The notes below the pieces were generated by a model. The model saw only the letters and a list, made by a program, of their open reading frames with translations. It was not told the DNA's origin and did no database searches. Of a DNA stretch of 64,000 nt, positions 42,308-50,699 are shown piece by piece. The position numbers and the translations under genes were made by a program. Origin of the DNA: JADLGH01 sp964586675 (GTDB taxonomy: Bacteria > Desulfobacterota_D > UBA1144 > Nemesobacterales > UBA2774). Each line of letters opens with the position of its first letter. Within the stretch, counting starts at the first letter, position 1. The DNA lies in NCBI GenBank assembly GCA_964586675.1, contig CAZPHQ010000004.1, forward strand, positions 78,796 to 142,795. Direction: 5' to 3'.

Positions 42308-44338
42308 TCAGGTTATGTACCCCGTCTGTCTAAGCTTCTCTATGACGAACGCTATCATGAGGTCTCTCCTCACGTAACCCCTCACGTTCGGATGACACGC
42401 GTCGTCTATGACGGGCATCCACTTGAGATCGCGGTCGTGCATGACCTCGGCGACCACAATGCTCGCGTCCCCGGCGTTCGCGACGACCGGCGTTTTGTTC
42501 ATGAAAGAGGAAACCGGCGTTCCCATTTTCACACCGTCGTCCACCGCACGGAAAACATCGGTATGAGTGAGAAGGCCCGAGAGCTTTCCGTCATCGACTA
42601 TGCAGCAGAAGTCGATATCTCCCCCGAGGACTTCCACCGCCTTTTCGAAGGTGTCGCCGGGGACAAGAACGGCGGGGATCGGCCTCAGAAACGTTGCGAG
42701 CGGCTCCTTCCGAAGTATCTCGTAAGCTGCGGGAAGTCGCTGCCATATATCGCTTCCGCGCTTTCTTACGGCCTCGTTCAGAAAATCCCTGAACGGCTTC
42801 AGCGTGCCCGATATCTGCTGGAAGACTTTTTTCCCCATGACCGTCAGCTCGACGTTCGTCTTCGCCCTGATGCTCGCCTTGTGGTCCCTGCCGTCTAGGA
42901 GCGACATTTCACCGAAGAAGTTCCCCGGCCCGAGTACGGCCAGCGCCACCTCCTCTCCGGTCTCGGGCGACTTCCTCAGCACCTCGACCTCACCCGATTC
43001 GATTATGTAGAAATCGGTCGACGGGTCGCCCTCCTTGAATACATAATCGCCCGGCAGAAAGTGCGCCCGCGAAACCCTGTCCGTTTTGTCGCCCTTCGGG
43101 TGGGCGAGGTCCCGCGAATAGAATATCTCCCACGCCCAGTCGAACCCTACTTTCAGCCTGTGGGAAATGCTCGGGAGCTTGAAGAGATATACCGAGCGCC
43201 AGAGAAACCACGCCATGAATCCGGATATGTGCATACCTAAAAACTCGGCGACAGCGTTATGCCCGCCGATTGCGCAGAGCTGGCCGAGCGGCCTGAATTT
43301 AAAAGGCTTCGTTTGTTCCCCGTTCATCGCGCGGAGTATATTCTCCGCGGCCTGCCTCCCCTCGCGCTCGGCGAACTGCCCGGTCGTCGGGCTCACCGTC
43401 TTGTCGTAGTCGTTCACTATAACGGCGCAGTCCCCTATCGCCCATACGTTCCCCATCCCCGAGACGCGCATGTCGGGCTCGGTAAGGAAGCGTCCCTTTT
43501 CCTTCGGCAGGTCGAGCATACGGGCCATCTCCGAGGGAGCGTTGCCGACTGTGCACACTATCGTCGCGCCGTTTACCATAGCGCCTTCGGCCATGGCGAC
43601 GCCCTCGGGCGTCACGCAGGAAACCCTCTTGTTCAGCATCACCTTTATGCCCGCCTTTTCCATCTCGTGGCGGGCGAAGTCCCTGAGCCTTGAGCTCACC
43701 TCCGGGAGAACCTGGTCGCGCGAATGGATCACCGTGACCCTGATCTCTTCCTTCGGGATGTTCCTGTAATATTTGTAAGTGGAGCGGACGAGGTCGTTTA
43801 TCTCGCCCGCGACCTCGACGCCGCTGAACCCGCCGCCTACTATGACGAACGAGAGATACCATTTTCTGAGGTCGACATTATCGCATATTTCCGCGTTCTC
43901 CATTTGCCTGAGGACGTGATACCTGAGCGCAACCGCATCGCCCACGGTCTTCAGCGGAAAGGAATGGTCGCCCATGCCAGGTATCATGGAGAGGTTGACG
44001 TCCGAGCCGCAGGCAAGGACTAGGTGGTCGTAATACATTGAGCCCATGTGCCCGAGGTCGTCCACGAACTCGACGCAGCTCTTGTCGAGCTGCACCTTCG
44101 TTATATCTTCTGTCCTGCAGTAGACACCGGGGAGCATCTGGCGGAGGGAAACAGCCACCGGCTCGGGGCTTATCGACGCCCCGACTACCTCGGCCAGAAG
44201 TGGCTGGAATACCATGTAATTCTCGCTGTTAAAAAGAACGACGTCGGCTTCCTGACGCTTGAGCTTCTTTCTCAGGGTCTCGGCGCATTTAACCCCCGCG
44301 AAACCGCCGCCTATTATGAGTATCTGTTTTTTCGCCAT
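42308..44338 (-). CDS. NDH-2-like FAD oxidoreductase fused to cNMP-binding and CBS domains
   Basis: A 676-residue fusion. Residues 1-430 are a type II NADH dehydrogenase-like flavoprotein (ILIIGGGFAGVKCAETL, IVGGGFSGVEVAGEI, VWAIGDCAVI), about the full length of the usual enzyme. Residues about 430-540 are a cyclic-nucleotide-binding domain (FLPGDYVFKEGDPSTDFYII, FFGEMSLLDGRDHKAS). Residues about 555-676 hold a CBS pair. The position that in CRP is the phosphate-binding Arg appears to be Lys or His. I infer a respiratory NADH oxidase regulated by a nucleotide or adenylate ligand. Confidence 0.87.
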   Translation of the reverse strand: MAKKQILIIGGGFAGVKCAETLRKKLKRQEADVVLFNSENYMVFQPLLAEVVGASISPEPVAVSLRQMLPGVYCRTEDITKVQLDKSCVEFVDDLGHMGSMYYDHLVLACGSDVNLSMIPGMGDHSFPLKTVGDAVALRYHVLRQMENAEICDNVDLRKWYLSFVIVGGGFSGVEVAGEINDLVRSTYKYYRNIPKEEIRVTVIHSRDQVLPEVSSRLRDFARHEMEKAGIKVMLNKRVSCVTPEGVAMAEGAMVNGATIVCTVGNAPSEMARMLDLPKEKGRFLTEPDMRVSGMGNVWAIGDCAVIVNDYDKTVSPTTGQFAEREGRQAAENILRAMNGEQTKPFKFRPLGQLCAIGGHNAVAEFLGMHISGFMAWFLWRSVYLFKLPSISHRLKVGFDWAWEIFYSRDLAHPKGDKTDRVSRAHFLPGDYVFKEGDPSTDFYIIESGEVEVLRKSPETGEEVALAVLGPGNFFGEMSLLDGRDHKASIRAKTNVELTVMGKKVFQQISGTLKPFRDFLNEAVRKRGSDIWQRLPAAYEILRKEPLATFLRPIPAVLVPGDTFEKAVEVLGGDIDFCCIVDDGKLSGLLTHTDVFRAVDDGVKMGTPVSSFMNKTPVVANAGDASIVVAEVMHDRDLKWMPVIDDACHPNVRGYVRRDLMIAFVIEKLRQTGYIT

Positions 44339-44497
44339 GTTCTCCGGGCTCCGTTCTCAAATTGTACGCGCGTGCGGTTAATTTTCCGTTAAGAATAACC
44401 CGGAAAAAGAAACCGGCGCAACGGCGCGGAAGGTAAGCCGGCTGGCGCTGGGAACGGCAGTGCCGCGCGCAGGACGAAAGCCTCGTTTAAAAGCGCT

Positions 44498-44905
44498 TTA
44501 GGATCGGTATTTCATCCCCGTGAGCCTCCCGAGGGTCCATTTCCCGGGGCCGGCGAGCGCGAGGAATCCGAATACTAGAAAAAAGAGAAGCGCCTTTTCG
44601 GTGTCCGCCAGGGAGTCGCCCCTTATTATCATGTGATGAACGAACGCGGCGACGAGCATATTCACGGCAGCGATCACGGCCGAAACTCTGGTGAAGAGGC
44701 CGAGAATTATAAGGAGCGGAAAGAGGGTTTCGGCGGCGATGGCTCCGTATCCCAGCACGACCGGGAGGGGGTAGCCGCTGGTTTCGAGATGCCCGATGAA
44801 CTTCCCCGGGTCCGAGATCTTGGAAAGGCCGTGCCACGCTATCATCATTGCGCCCGAGAAAACGCGGAGCAGCAAGAGTCCGAGGTCGTTCAGAAATCCC
44901 ATCAT
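44498..44905 (-). CDS. DoxX-family membrane protein
   Basis: 135 residues with four membrane helices and the DoxX signature VFSGAMMIAWHGLSKI at the N-terminus and YGAIAAETLFPLLIILGL in the middle. DoxX members are associated with quinone or thiosulfate-linked redox in some species and with oxidative stress elsewhere; function here is not known. It follows the DsbD-like gene by 24 bases, so they may be cotranscribed. Confidence 0.85.
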   Translation of the reverse strand: MMGFLNDLGLLLLRVFSGAMMIAWHGLSKISDPGKFIGHLETSGYPLPVVLGYGAIAAETLFPLLIILGLFTRVSAVIAAVNMLVAAFVHHMIIRGDSLADTEKALLFFLVFGFLALAGPGKWTLGRLTGMKYRS

Positions 44906-44929
44906 ATCCTCCTTTGAGCTTGAGTAATA

Positions 44930-45802
44930 TTATTCGGAAATGTCGAGCGTAACCGGCAGCTCGACGCCGGACCTCGTCCCGTCCTTTTCGGTAAAGGCTA
45001 TAAGGGTATCAAGGTTTATCTGCGTCGCGCCGCTTCCCCTCAGCCTCTTCACTATGAACGATATCTCGGTCTGATTTTCGCCGGGCCTCGGCGCTACAGT
45101 AATGTCCTCGACTATAAGCGAGTCTCCGGGGTTAGGATAGAGAGCGATGTCAGTCAGCTCGCGCCTGGCGTCGAGGAGAATCTTTACCGATGTCAGATTC
45201 TTCGCCGTGCTTTCGGTATTCACCTCTATATCGAAGGGGTTTCTCTGATCGAATTCCCCTATGGGGAGCCGCTTTTCCCATTCTGAAAACAGAACCGTGT
45301 TTGCCGCCTCGGATTCTTCCGACACCGGCAGATTGATTTCGAGCTCGGCCTTCCCCGGTATGCATATATCCTTGCAGCTGACCCACGAGACAGCTGCCTT
45401 GAGCGGCACCTTCTCTCCCTCGGGAAGCTCATCGGGAACGGTGACGCTCGAATAAAGAAGGAGGGAATCCTCGTAGCCATAATCGACGACGTCCCCCGCT
45501 CCTGCGAAAACGACCGGCACCGGCCACCCGGGCTCGCCCGCGTGAAACCCCTCGGGCAGCGTGTATTCGACGGACGTCGGAAGCCCCGAGTCCCCCGCGT
45601 TCTTCCAGTACACATGCCAGCCGGGAGAGATGTTCAAAAGTACGCCGAGGTTAAACGCCCTGCCCGGCGCGATCGAAGAAACGTCGGCGACGAGCTTCGC
45701 CCTGACGGTCTTGGGCACGTTCCTCGGCGCGGCATGTGCGGCGGCGGCCAGAACCAATAAAATCAGGGCAAGTAGTGCGGTTGTCTTCTTATACGATTTC
45801 AT
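44930..45802 (-). CDS. DsbD N-terminal-domain-like exported protein
   Basis: From the ATG at 45802 (AGAGG upstream) this is 290 residues with a signal peptide ending AAAHA. The mature part matches the DsbD alpha (PF11412) immunoglobulin-like domain: PGWHVYWKNAGDSGLPTSVE, LLYSSVTVPDEL and a CxxxC pair SCKDICIPG. In E. coli DsbD this domain is followed by membrane and thioredoxin domains, which are absent here. It may act as a stand-alone periplasmic thiol shuttle. The upstream part of the frame is not credible. Confidence 0.82.
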   Translation of the reverse strand: MKSYKKTTALLALILLVLAAAAHAAPRNVPKTVRAKLVADVSSIAPGRAFNLGVLLNISPGWHVYWKNAGDSGLPTSVEYTLPEGFHAGEPGWPVPVVFAGAGDVVDYGYEDSLLLYSSVTVPDELPEGEKVPLKAAVSWVSCKDICIPGKAELEINLPVSEESEAANTVLFSEWEKRLPIGEFDQRNPFDIEVNTESTAKNLTSVKILLDARRELTDIALYPNPGDSLIVEDITVAPRPGENQTEISFIVKRLRGSGATQINLDTLIAFTEKDGTRSGVELPVTLDISE

Positions 45803-45831
45803 TCGTGCCTCTTGTAACGCATAGCGAAGCT

Positions 45832-46299
45832 CTACCCGTACCATTTTTCCGGCGACACCCTGACAGCCAGGACCTCGCCCCTCGCGCAGAGCACGCCGCC
45901 GGAATAAACGCCGCACGTGACGACGCTCTTCCTGCCCTCCCTTTTTTCGACGCTCGCGCTTAGATGCACCGTGGCGTCTACCGGAGTGGGCTTATAGTAA
46001 TCGACTTTTATGGAGCCCGTCACGAACCATATGAAGGGCTCCGAGTTGAGCGCCCTTCCCTCCTCCCTGTAGGCGTCGGCAATGGCCGTGCATATCGAAT
46101 GGCAGTCGACTATGGTGCAGATTATCCCGCCGTTAAGGTAATGGTCGGGGCCGGCCTTGTGGTACGGCGAAGGAAGAAATTCAGACACGGCCTCGTCGCC
46201 GGACCATCGGCTCTTCAGATGAAGCCCGTGCTCGTTCTCTCCGCCGCAGCCCCAGCACCTGTTCTTTTCCCAGTAATCCTGAAACGCCTTTTCGCTCAT
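45832..46299 (-). CDS. PaaI-family hotdog thioesterase
   Basis: 155 residues of the hotdog fold. The N-terminus (WGCGGENEHGLHLKSRW) and the central LNGGIICTIVDCHSICTAIA helix region are typical of the PaaI/4HBT-related thioesterase subgroup, where Asp65/Asn56-like residues act on the thioester. It lies 29 bases upstream of the DsbD-like gene on the same strand, but no functional link is evident. Confidence 0.8.
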   Translation of the reverse strand: MSEKAFQDYWEKNRCWGCGGENEHGLHLKSRWSGDEAVSEFLPSPYHKAGPDHYLNGGIICTIVDCHSICTAIADAYREEGRALNSEPFIWFVTGSIKVDYYKPTPVDATVHLSASVEKREGRKSVVTCGVYSGGVLCARGEVLAVRVSPEKWYG

Positions 46300-46394
46300 G
46301 TCCCGGCTCAGGTTTAAATTATATCAAGCTTTACCGGATAAACCGAGAAGTTTTGGATACACCCGCTCCCCTGAAAGGTCTCCCGGCTCCGAAG

Positions 46395-47495
46395 CTACCT
46401 TTTGACGAGAGCCGCCTCGGCGCGGCCTTTCCTGATGCGGAAGGTCTTCATCTCTCCCCTGAGGAGCACCTCCTCGGGGTTCGTCGTCGTTATGAAGATC
46501 TGCCCGGGAAATCCGCCCAGCATCCCGAAGAGGAACTTCCTTCTCCGCTCGTCGAGCTCGCTCGTAACGTCGTCAAGGAGAAGGACCGGCGTTTTACCGA
46601 GCGTCGAGGTTATCAGGTCTATCTCCGAAACTTTCAATGCGAGCGCGAAGTTCTTCGACTCCCCCTGCGAGGCGTAGACAGACGCGTCCCTGCCGTCTAT
46701 CGAGACGGCGAGAACATCCCTGTGCGGCCCGAGGGTAGTGTGACCGCGCGCGCGGTCCTTCGCGAAGGACGCGCGGAGGTTTTCGGCGTATGCCGCTGCC
46801 ACATCGCTGCCGGCGGCGAAGGATGTGGAGTAGCCGAGGGAAGCCTCGGAGCGGCTCCCCGACGTGGCCGCGTATATGCGGGCCAGGAGCGGCGCCATTT
46901 TTTTCACGTACCCGAGCCTCCGGGATATGACCCGGCTCCCCGTCTCGACGAGCTTTTCGTCCCATATTTCTAGACTCTCGGGAGTGACGCCCCGCCCCTT
47001 CGACAGTATGGCGTTACGCTGTAGAAGCAGCCGGTGGTACTGCCTGAGCTCCGTAAGGTGCGCCGGCTCGAGCGAAAATATGAGCGCGTCGAGGTACCGT
47101 CTTCTCGTCTGCGGGCTCCCCTTTACGAGCTCGATGTCCGACGGCAGGAACGCGACGACGTTATATCTCCCGAGGGCCTTCGCGGCGTTGTAGACGAGCT
47201 TCCCGTTCAGCTTTATCGTTCTTTTTTCGCCGCTGAGCGTGATGTGAACCTCGTCGAGCCCGGCGGGGGACTCTATCTCGCCCTTTATCCTCGCCTCGGA
47301 GGTTCCGATGGTGATGAGCTCTTCGTGCTTTACCTGCCTGAAGGGTTTAAAAGCCAGGAGGAAGTGGACGGCTTCGAGGAGATTCGTCTTACCCTGCGCG
47401 TTTTCGCCGTATATAAGGTTCACCTTGTCGTGGAAGGCGAAATTCTCCGCCGCGTAGGATCTGAAGTTTCTAAGGGTAAGTGAGCGCAGCTTCAC
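46395..47495 (-). CDS. recF: DNA replication/repair protein RecF
   Basis: A 366-residue SMC-like ATPase that loads RecA at gaps. Walker A GENAQGKTN (residues 30-38), the signature YASQGESKNFALALKVSE and Walker B PVLLLDDVTSELDERR are all intact. RecF normally lies between dnaN and gyrB. Here it is separate, with a hotdog gene downstream and the divergent CDC48 gene upstream, a rearrangement common in some phyla. Confidence 0.95.
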   Translation of the reverse strand: MKLRSLTLRNFRSYAAENFAFHDKVNLIYGENAQGKTNLLEAVHFLLAFKPFRQVKHEELITIGTSEARIKGEIESPAGLDEVHITLSGEKRTIKLNGKLVYNAAKALGRYNVVAFLPSDIELVKGSPQTRRRYLDALIFSLEPAHLTELRQYHRLLLQRNAILSKGRGVTPESLEIWDEKLVETGSRVISRRLGYVKKMAPLLARIYAATSGSRSEASLGYSTSFAAGSDVAAAYAENLRASFAKDRARGHTTLGPHRDVLAVSIDGRDASVYASQGESKNFALALKVSEIDLITSTLGKTPVLLLDDVTSELDERRRKFLFGMLGGFPGQIFITTTNPEEVLLRGEMKTFRIRKGRAEAALVKR

Positions 47496-47593
47496 AGGGG
47501 TTTCATTTTCTGGGGCTTCATTGTCAAGGATTCAGAAATTATAATAAACGGCACCCGCTTATTCAAACAGCCATTTAGGAGCCCAAAATTTTC

Positions 47594-47622
47594 TTGACCG
47601 TAAAAATGGCGAGCGGTAATAT
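47594..47622 (+). promoter_or_regulatory. Sigma-70 promoter of the CDC48-type gene
   Basis: TTGACC (47594-47599) and TAATAT (47617-47622) are separated by exactly 17 bases, five and four matches of six. The start codon follows 18 bases after the -10 box. Confidence 0.65.
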
Positions 47623-47639
47623 CTTAACTGGGATTAGCC

Positions 47640-49790
47640 ATGATATCGTTCAGGATCAGCGAGCTGCCGAAAAAAGATTCCGGCAAGGGTATCGCGCGTA
47701 TTAAACCGGTCGACATGAAGGAGCTGGGAGTAAGCGCGTGGGACCTCGTTGAGATAGGCGGCAAGAGAAAAACGGTGGTGCGCGTCGCCCCAATAGATAA
47801 GAGCGAGCCGGAGCAGTCCGTCATCGAGATAGACGGTATCACGCGTGAGAACGCCCGCGTCGAGCTCGACGACCATGTCTTCGTAAAGAAGGTAGACGGC
47901 AAGTCGGCGACGAAGGTCGTCCTTTCGCCGCGTAACAGCGAGATGCTTTATAACGGGAACGAGAACAAGTACCTCCTCGAAAGGCTCGACGGCTACCCGA
48001 TCACTATCGGCGACAAGATAAGGGTTAAGCTCCCGACGACAGGTCTCGAGGATTTTCAGGTGCTGGGCGTCATACCGTCCGATTCCGTCGTGATAAGGGG
48101 CTCGACACGGCTCGACATACGAAAAAAACCGAAAACGAAATTCGACAGCTCGCGCGTCAGCTTTCAGGACGTCGGCGGGCTCAGGGAGCAGATCGCCAAA
48201 GTAAGGGAGATAGTCGAGCTTCCTCTGAGATACCCCCAGCTCTTCGACAAGCTCGGCATAGACCCCCCGAGGGGCATACTCCTGGTGGGGCCTCCCGGAA
48301 GCGGGAAGACCCTTCTCGCGAAGGCCGTCGCCCACGAAACCAACGCGAACTTCCAGGTCATAAACGGCCCCGAGATAATGCACAAGTTTTACGGCGAGAG
48401 CGAGGCACGGCTCCGCGACATTTTCGAGATAGCCTCGCGAAACCAGCCGTCGATAATATTCCTCGACGAGCTCGACGCCATCGCCCCCAAGAGGGATAAG
48501 GTTTCGGGCGACGTAGAAAAACGCATCGTGGCGCAGCTGCTTTCGCTCATGGACGGCCTCAAGCACAGGGGCAACGTCGTCGTCATAGGCGCAACGAACC
48601 TCCCCTCCGCGCTCGACCCCGCGCTCAGAAGGCCGGGGAGGTTCGACAGGGAAGTCAGCCTCGACGTTCCCGACCGCAACGGCCGTGCGCAGATACTCGA
48701 AATACACACGCGCGGGATGCCGCTCGACGACGATATAGAGATCGAGAAGCTTGCGGACCTTACGCACGGATTCGTCGGCGCTGATATAGAGAACCTATGC
48801 CGCGAGGCGGCGATGAAATCCCTCCGGAAGTCTCTTTCCGAAATCGAGGAAGCCGACGACGAGCTCCTCCTCCAAAAAGGCGAGATAACGCCTGTGAAGG
48901 TCGGAATGGGCGACTTCATGGACGCCCTCAAGGAAGTCGAGCCCTCGGCTATAAGGGAGATTTTCGTCGAGATATCGAAGGTCACCTGGGAAGACATAGG
49001 CGGCCTCAAGGACATAAAGGAAAAGCTCATCGAGGCCGTGATATGGCCGTTCATACATAAAGACTTGTTCGAGATAACGGACACGAAGGCCCCGAAGGGC
49101 ATACTCCTCTGCGGCCCTCCCGGCACGGGAAAGACCCTTCTGGCGAAGGCGCTCGCCAATCAGAGCGGGGCGAATTTCATATCCGTAAAGGGTGCGGAGC
49201 TCCTTTCGAAATACGTCGGCGAGTCAGAGCGCGCCGTGAGGGAGGTGTTCAAGAAGGCAAAGCAGGTGGCGCCCTGCATAGTGTTCTTCGACGAGATAGA
49301 CGCCCTCGCTCCGCCCAGGAGAGAATCCGACGGGACTAGGGTAGCTGAGAGGGTCGTAAGCCAGCTTCTTACGGAGATGGACGGCGTCGAAGACCTCCGC
49401 GAGGTGCTCATACTGGGGGCGACCAACCGCGTGGACATGGTCGATCCCGCGATACTCCGGTCGGGAAGGTTCGATCTTATACTCAACATCCCCTACCCCG
49501 GCGAGGAAGAGCTCTACGAAATACTAAAGATCCACACGCGCGGAAAACCGATATCCAAGGACGCAGGCCTCCGGGAGCTCGCCGCCAAGGCAACAGGGCT
49601 TTCCGGCGCCGACATAGAGCTCCTATGCCAGAGGGCATCCATCATCGCCATAAGGGAGCACCTCAAGAACCGGAAGAAGAAGCTCAGGATAACGGAGATA
49701 CATTTCGCCGAGGCGCTCGACGAGATAAAGAGCAAGATCATCGCCAACGTCGAGCTAAAGAGCGAGCGGCCGGAAAGGTCAAGTGTCTGA
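47640..49790 (+). CDS. CDC48/VAT-type AAA+ ATPase with two rings
   Basis: A 716-residue unfoldase built like archaeal VAT and eukaryotic CDC48/p97. The N-domain is a double-psi beta-barrel (about 1-100, VIEIDGITRENARVELDDHV), D1 has Walker A GPPGSGKT near residue 216 and Walker B IFLDELDAIAPKR, and D2 has GPPGTGKT near 491 and VFFDEIDALAPPRR. Arginine fingers and sensor regions (RRPGRFDREVSL and LRSGRFDLIL) are present. The protein threads folded substrates into a protease. The next gene, prepilin peptidase, overlaps its end by eight bases. CDC48-type proteins are patchy in bacteria. Confidence 0.92.
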   Translation: MISFRISELPKKDSGKGIARIKPVDMKELGVSAWDLVEIGGKRKTVVRVAPIDKSEPEQSVIEIDGITRENARVELDDHVFVKKVDGKSATKVVLSPRNSEMLYNGNENKYLLERLDGYPITIGDKIRVKLPTTGLEDFQVLGVIPSDSVVIRGSTRLDIRKKPKTKFDSSRVSFQDVGGLREQIAKVREIVELPLRYPQLFDKLGIDPPRGILLVGPPGSGKTLLAKAVAHETNANFQVINGPEIMHKFYGESEARLRDIFEIASRNQPSIIFLDELDAIAPKRDKVSGDVEKRIVAQLLSLMDGLKHRGNVVVIGATNLPSALDPALRRPGRFDREVSLDVPDRNGRAQILEIHTRGMPLDDDIEIEKLADLTHGFVGADIENLCREAAMKSLRKSLSEIEEADDELLLQKGEITPVKVGMGDFMDALKEVEPSAIREIFVEISKVTWEDIGGLKDIKEKLIEAVIWPFIHKDLFEITDTKAPKGILLCGPPGTGKTLLAKALANQSGANFISVKGAELLSKYVGESERAVREVFKKAKQVAPCIVFFDEIDALAPPRRESDGTRVAERVVSQLLTEMDGVEDLREVLILGATNRVDMVDPAILRSGRFDLILNIPYPGEEELYEILKIHTRGKPISKDAGLRELAAKATGLSGADIELLCQRASIIAIREHLKNRKKKLRITEIHFAEALDEIKSKIIANVELKSERPERSSV

Positions 49791-50616
49791 GAACAGCGCG
49801 CTCCTTTACATCTTCGCCTTCATATTCGGCTCGGTCGTCGGCAGTTTCCTGAACGTCTGCATATACAGGCTCCCGAGAGAAGAGTCGATCGTTTTTCCCG
49901 CTTCCCACTGCCCCTCCTGCGGAAAGGGTATAAGGTTCTACCACAACATCCCCATATTCGGATACCTCGCCCTCGGCGGGAAGTGCGCCGATTGCGGCTC
50001 GCACATTTCGCCCCTTTACCCGCTGGTCGAGGCTCTCGCCGGCTTTATGGCGGTAGCGGTGCTGGCAAAATTCGGGCTGACGCTCGACGCCGCCTTCTAT
50101 CTCGCGCTCATTTACGCCCTCATAGTTATAACATTCATAGACCTCCAGCACATGATTATCCCGAACGTGATCACGATTCCCGGAATACTCGTCGGTCTCG
50201 TTTTCGGGGCGCTTTCGACCGACTGGGCCGCGAGCCGGGCCCTCATGGAGAGGGTCGGCTACAGTCTCGACGGCTTCCTCGTGCTGCTGAACGAAGTGCC
50301 GTTCCTCGATTCGGTTTTCGGGCTCCTTATAGGCGGCGGCGTCTTGTTTTTAATCGCTTTTCTCTACGTTGCGTTAAGAAAAAGAGAGGGAATGGGCATG
50401 GGAGACGTCAAGCTCCTCGCCATGCTCGGGGCGTTTTTGGGGTGGGAAGGCGTCGTTTTCATCATGCTCGTGAGCTCGCTCATAGGGACCGCAGCCGGCC
50501 TCACCCTTATATTCCGGAAGAAGGAAAACCTGAGATACGCCATCCCCTTCGGACCTTTTCTCTCCTTAGCCGCGGTGATATACATTTTCACGGGCGGATT
50601 CCGTGTTTTGACATAG
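49783..50616 (+). CDS. pilD: Prepilin peptidase (A24 family)
   Basis: A 277-residue, eight-helix membrane protease that cuts and N-methylates type IV pilins and type II secretion pseudopilins. The zinc-binding loop CPSCGKGIRFYHNIP with CADCG, and both catalytic aspartates (TFIDLQHMIIPN and GMGDVKLLAMLG), are visible. GTG is the start, overlapping the CDC48 gene. No pilin genes are visible in this window. Confidence 0.93.
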   Translation: MSENSALLYIFAFIFGSVVGSFLNVCIYRLPREESIVFPASHCPSCGKGIRFYHNIPIFGYLALGGKCADCGSHISPLYPLVEALAGFMAVAVLAKFGLTLDAAFYLALIYALIVITFIDLQHMIIPNVITIPGILVGLVFGALSTDWAASRALMERVGYSLDGFLVLLNEVPFLDSVFGLLIGGGVLFLIAFLYVALRKREGMGMGDVKLLAMLGAFLGWEGVVFIMLVSSLIGTAAGLTLIFRKKENLRYAIPFGPFLSLAAVIYIFTGGFRVLT

Positions 50617-50699
50617 TTGCCAATCCCGCGCGAACAGACCTAAACTTATGATAATCCCTTCCGCGGGAGCCCGCTGCGGGGGACGAAGGTCAAAAAACC

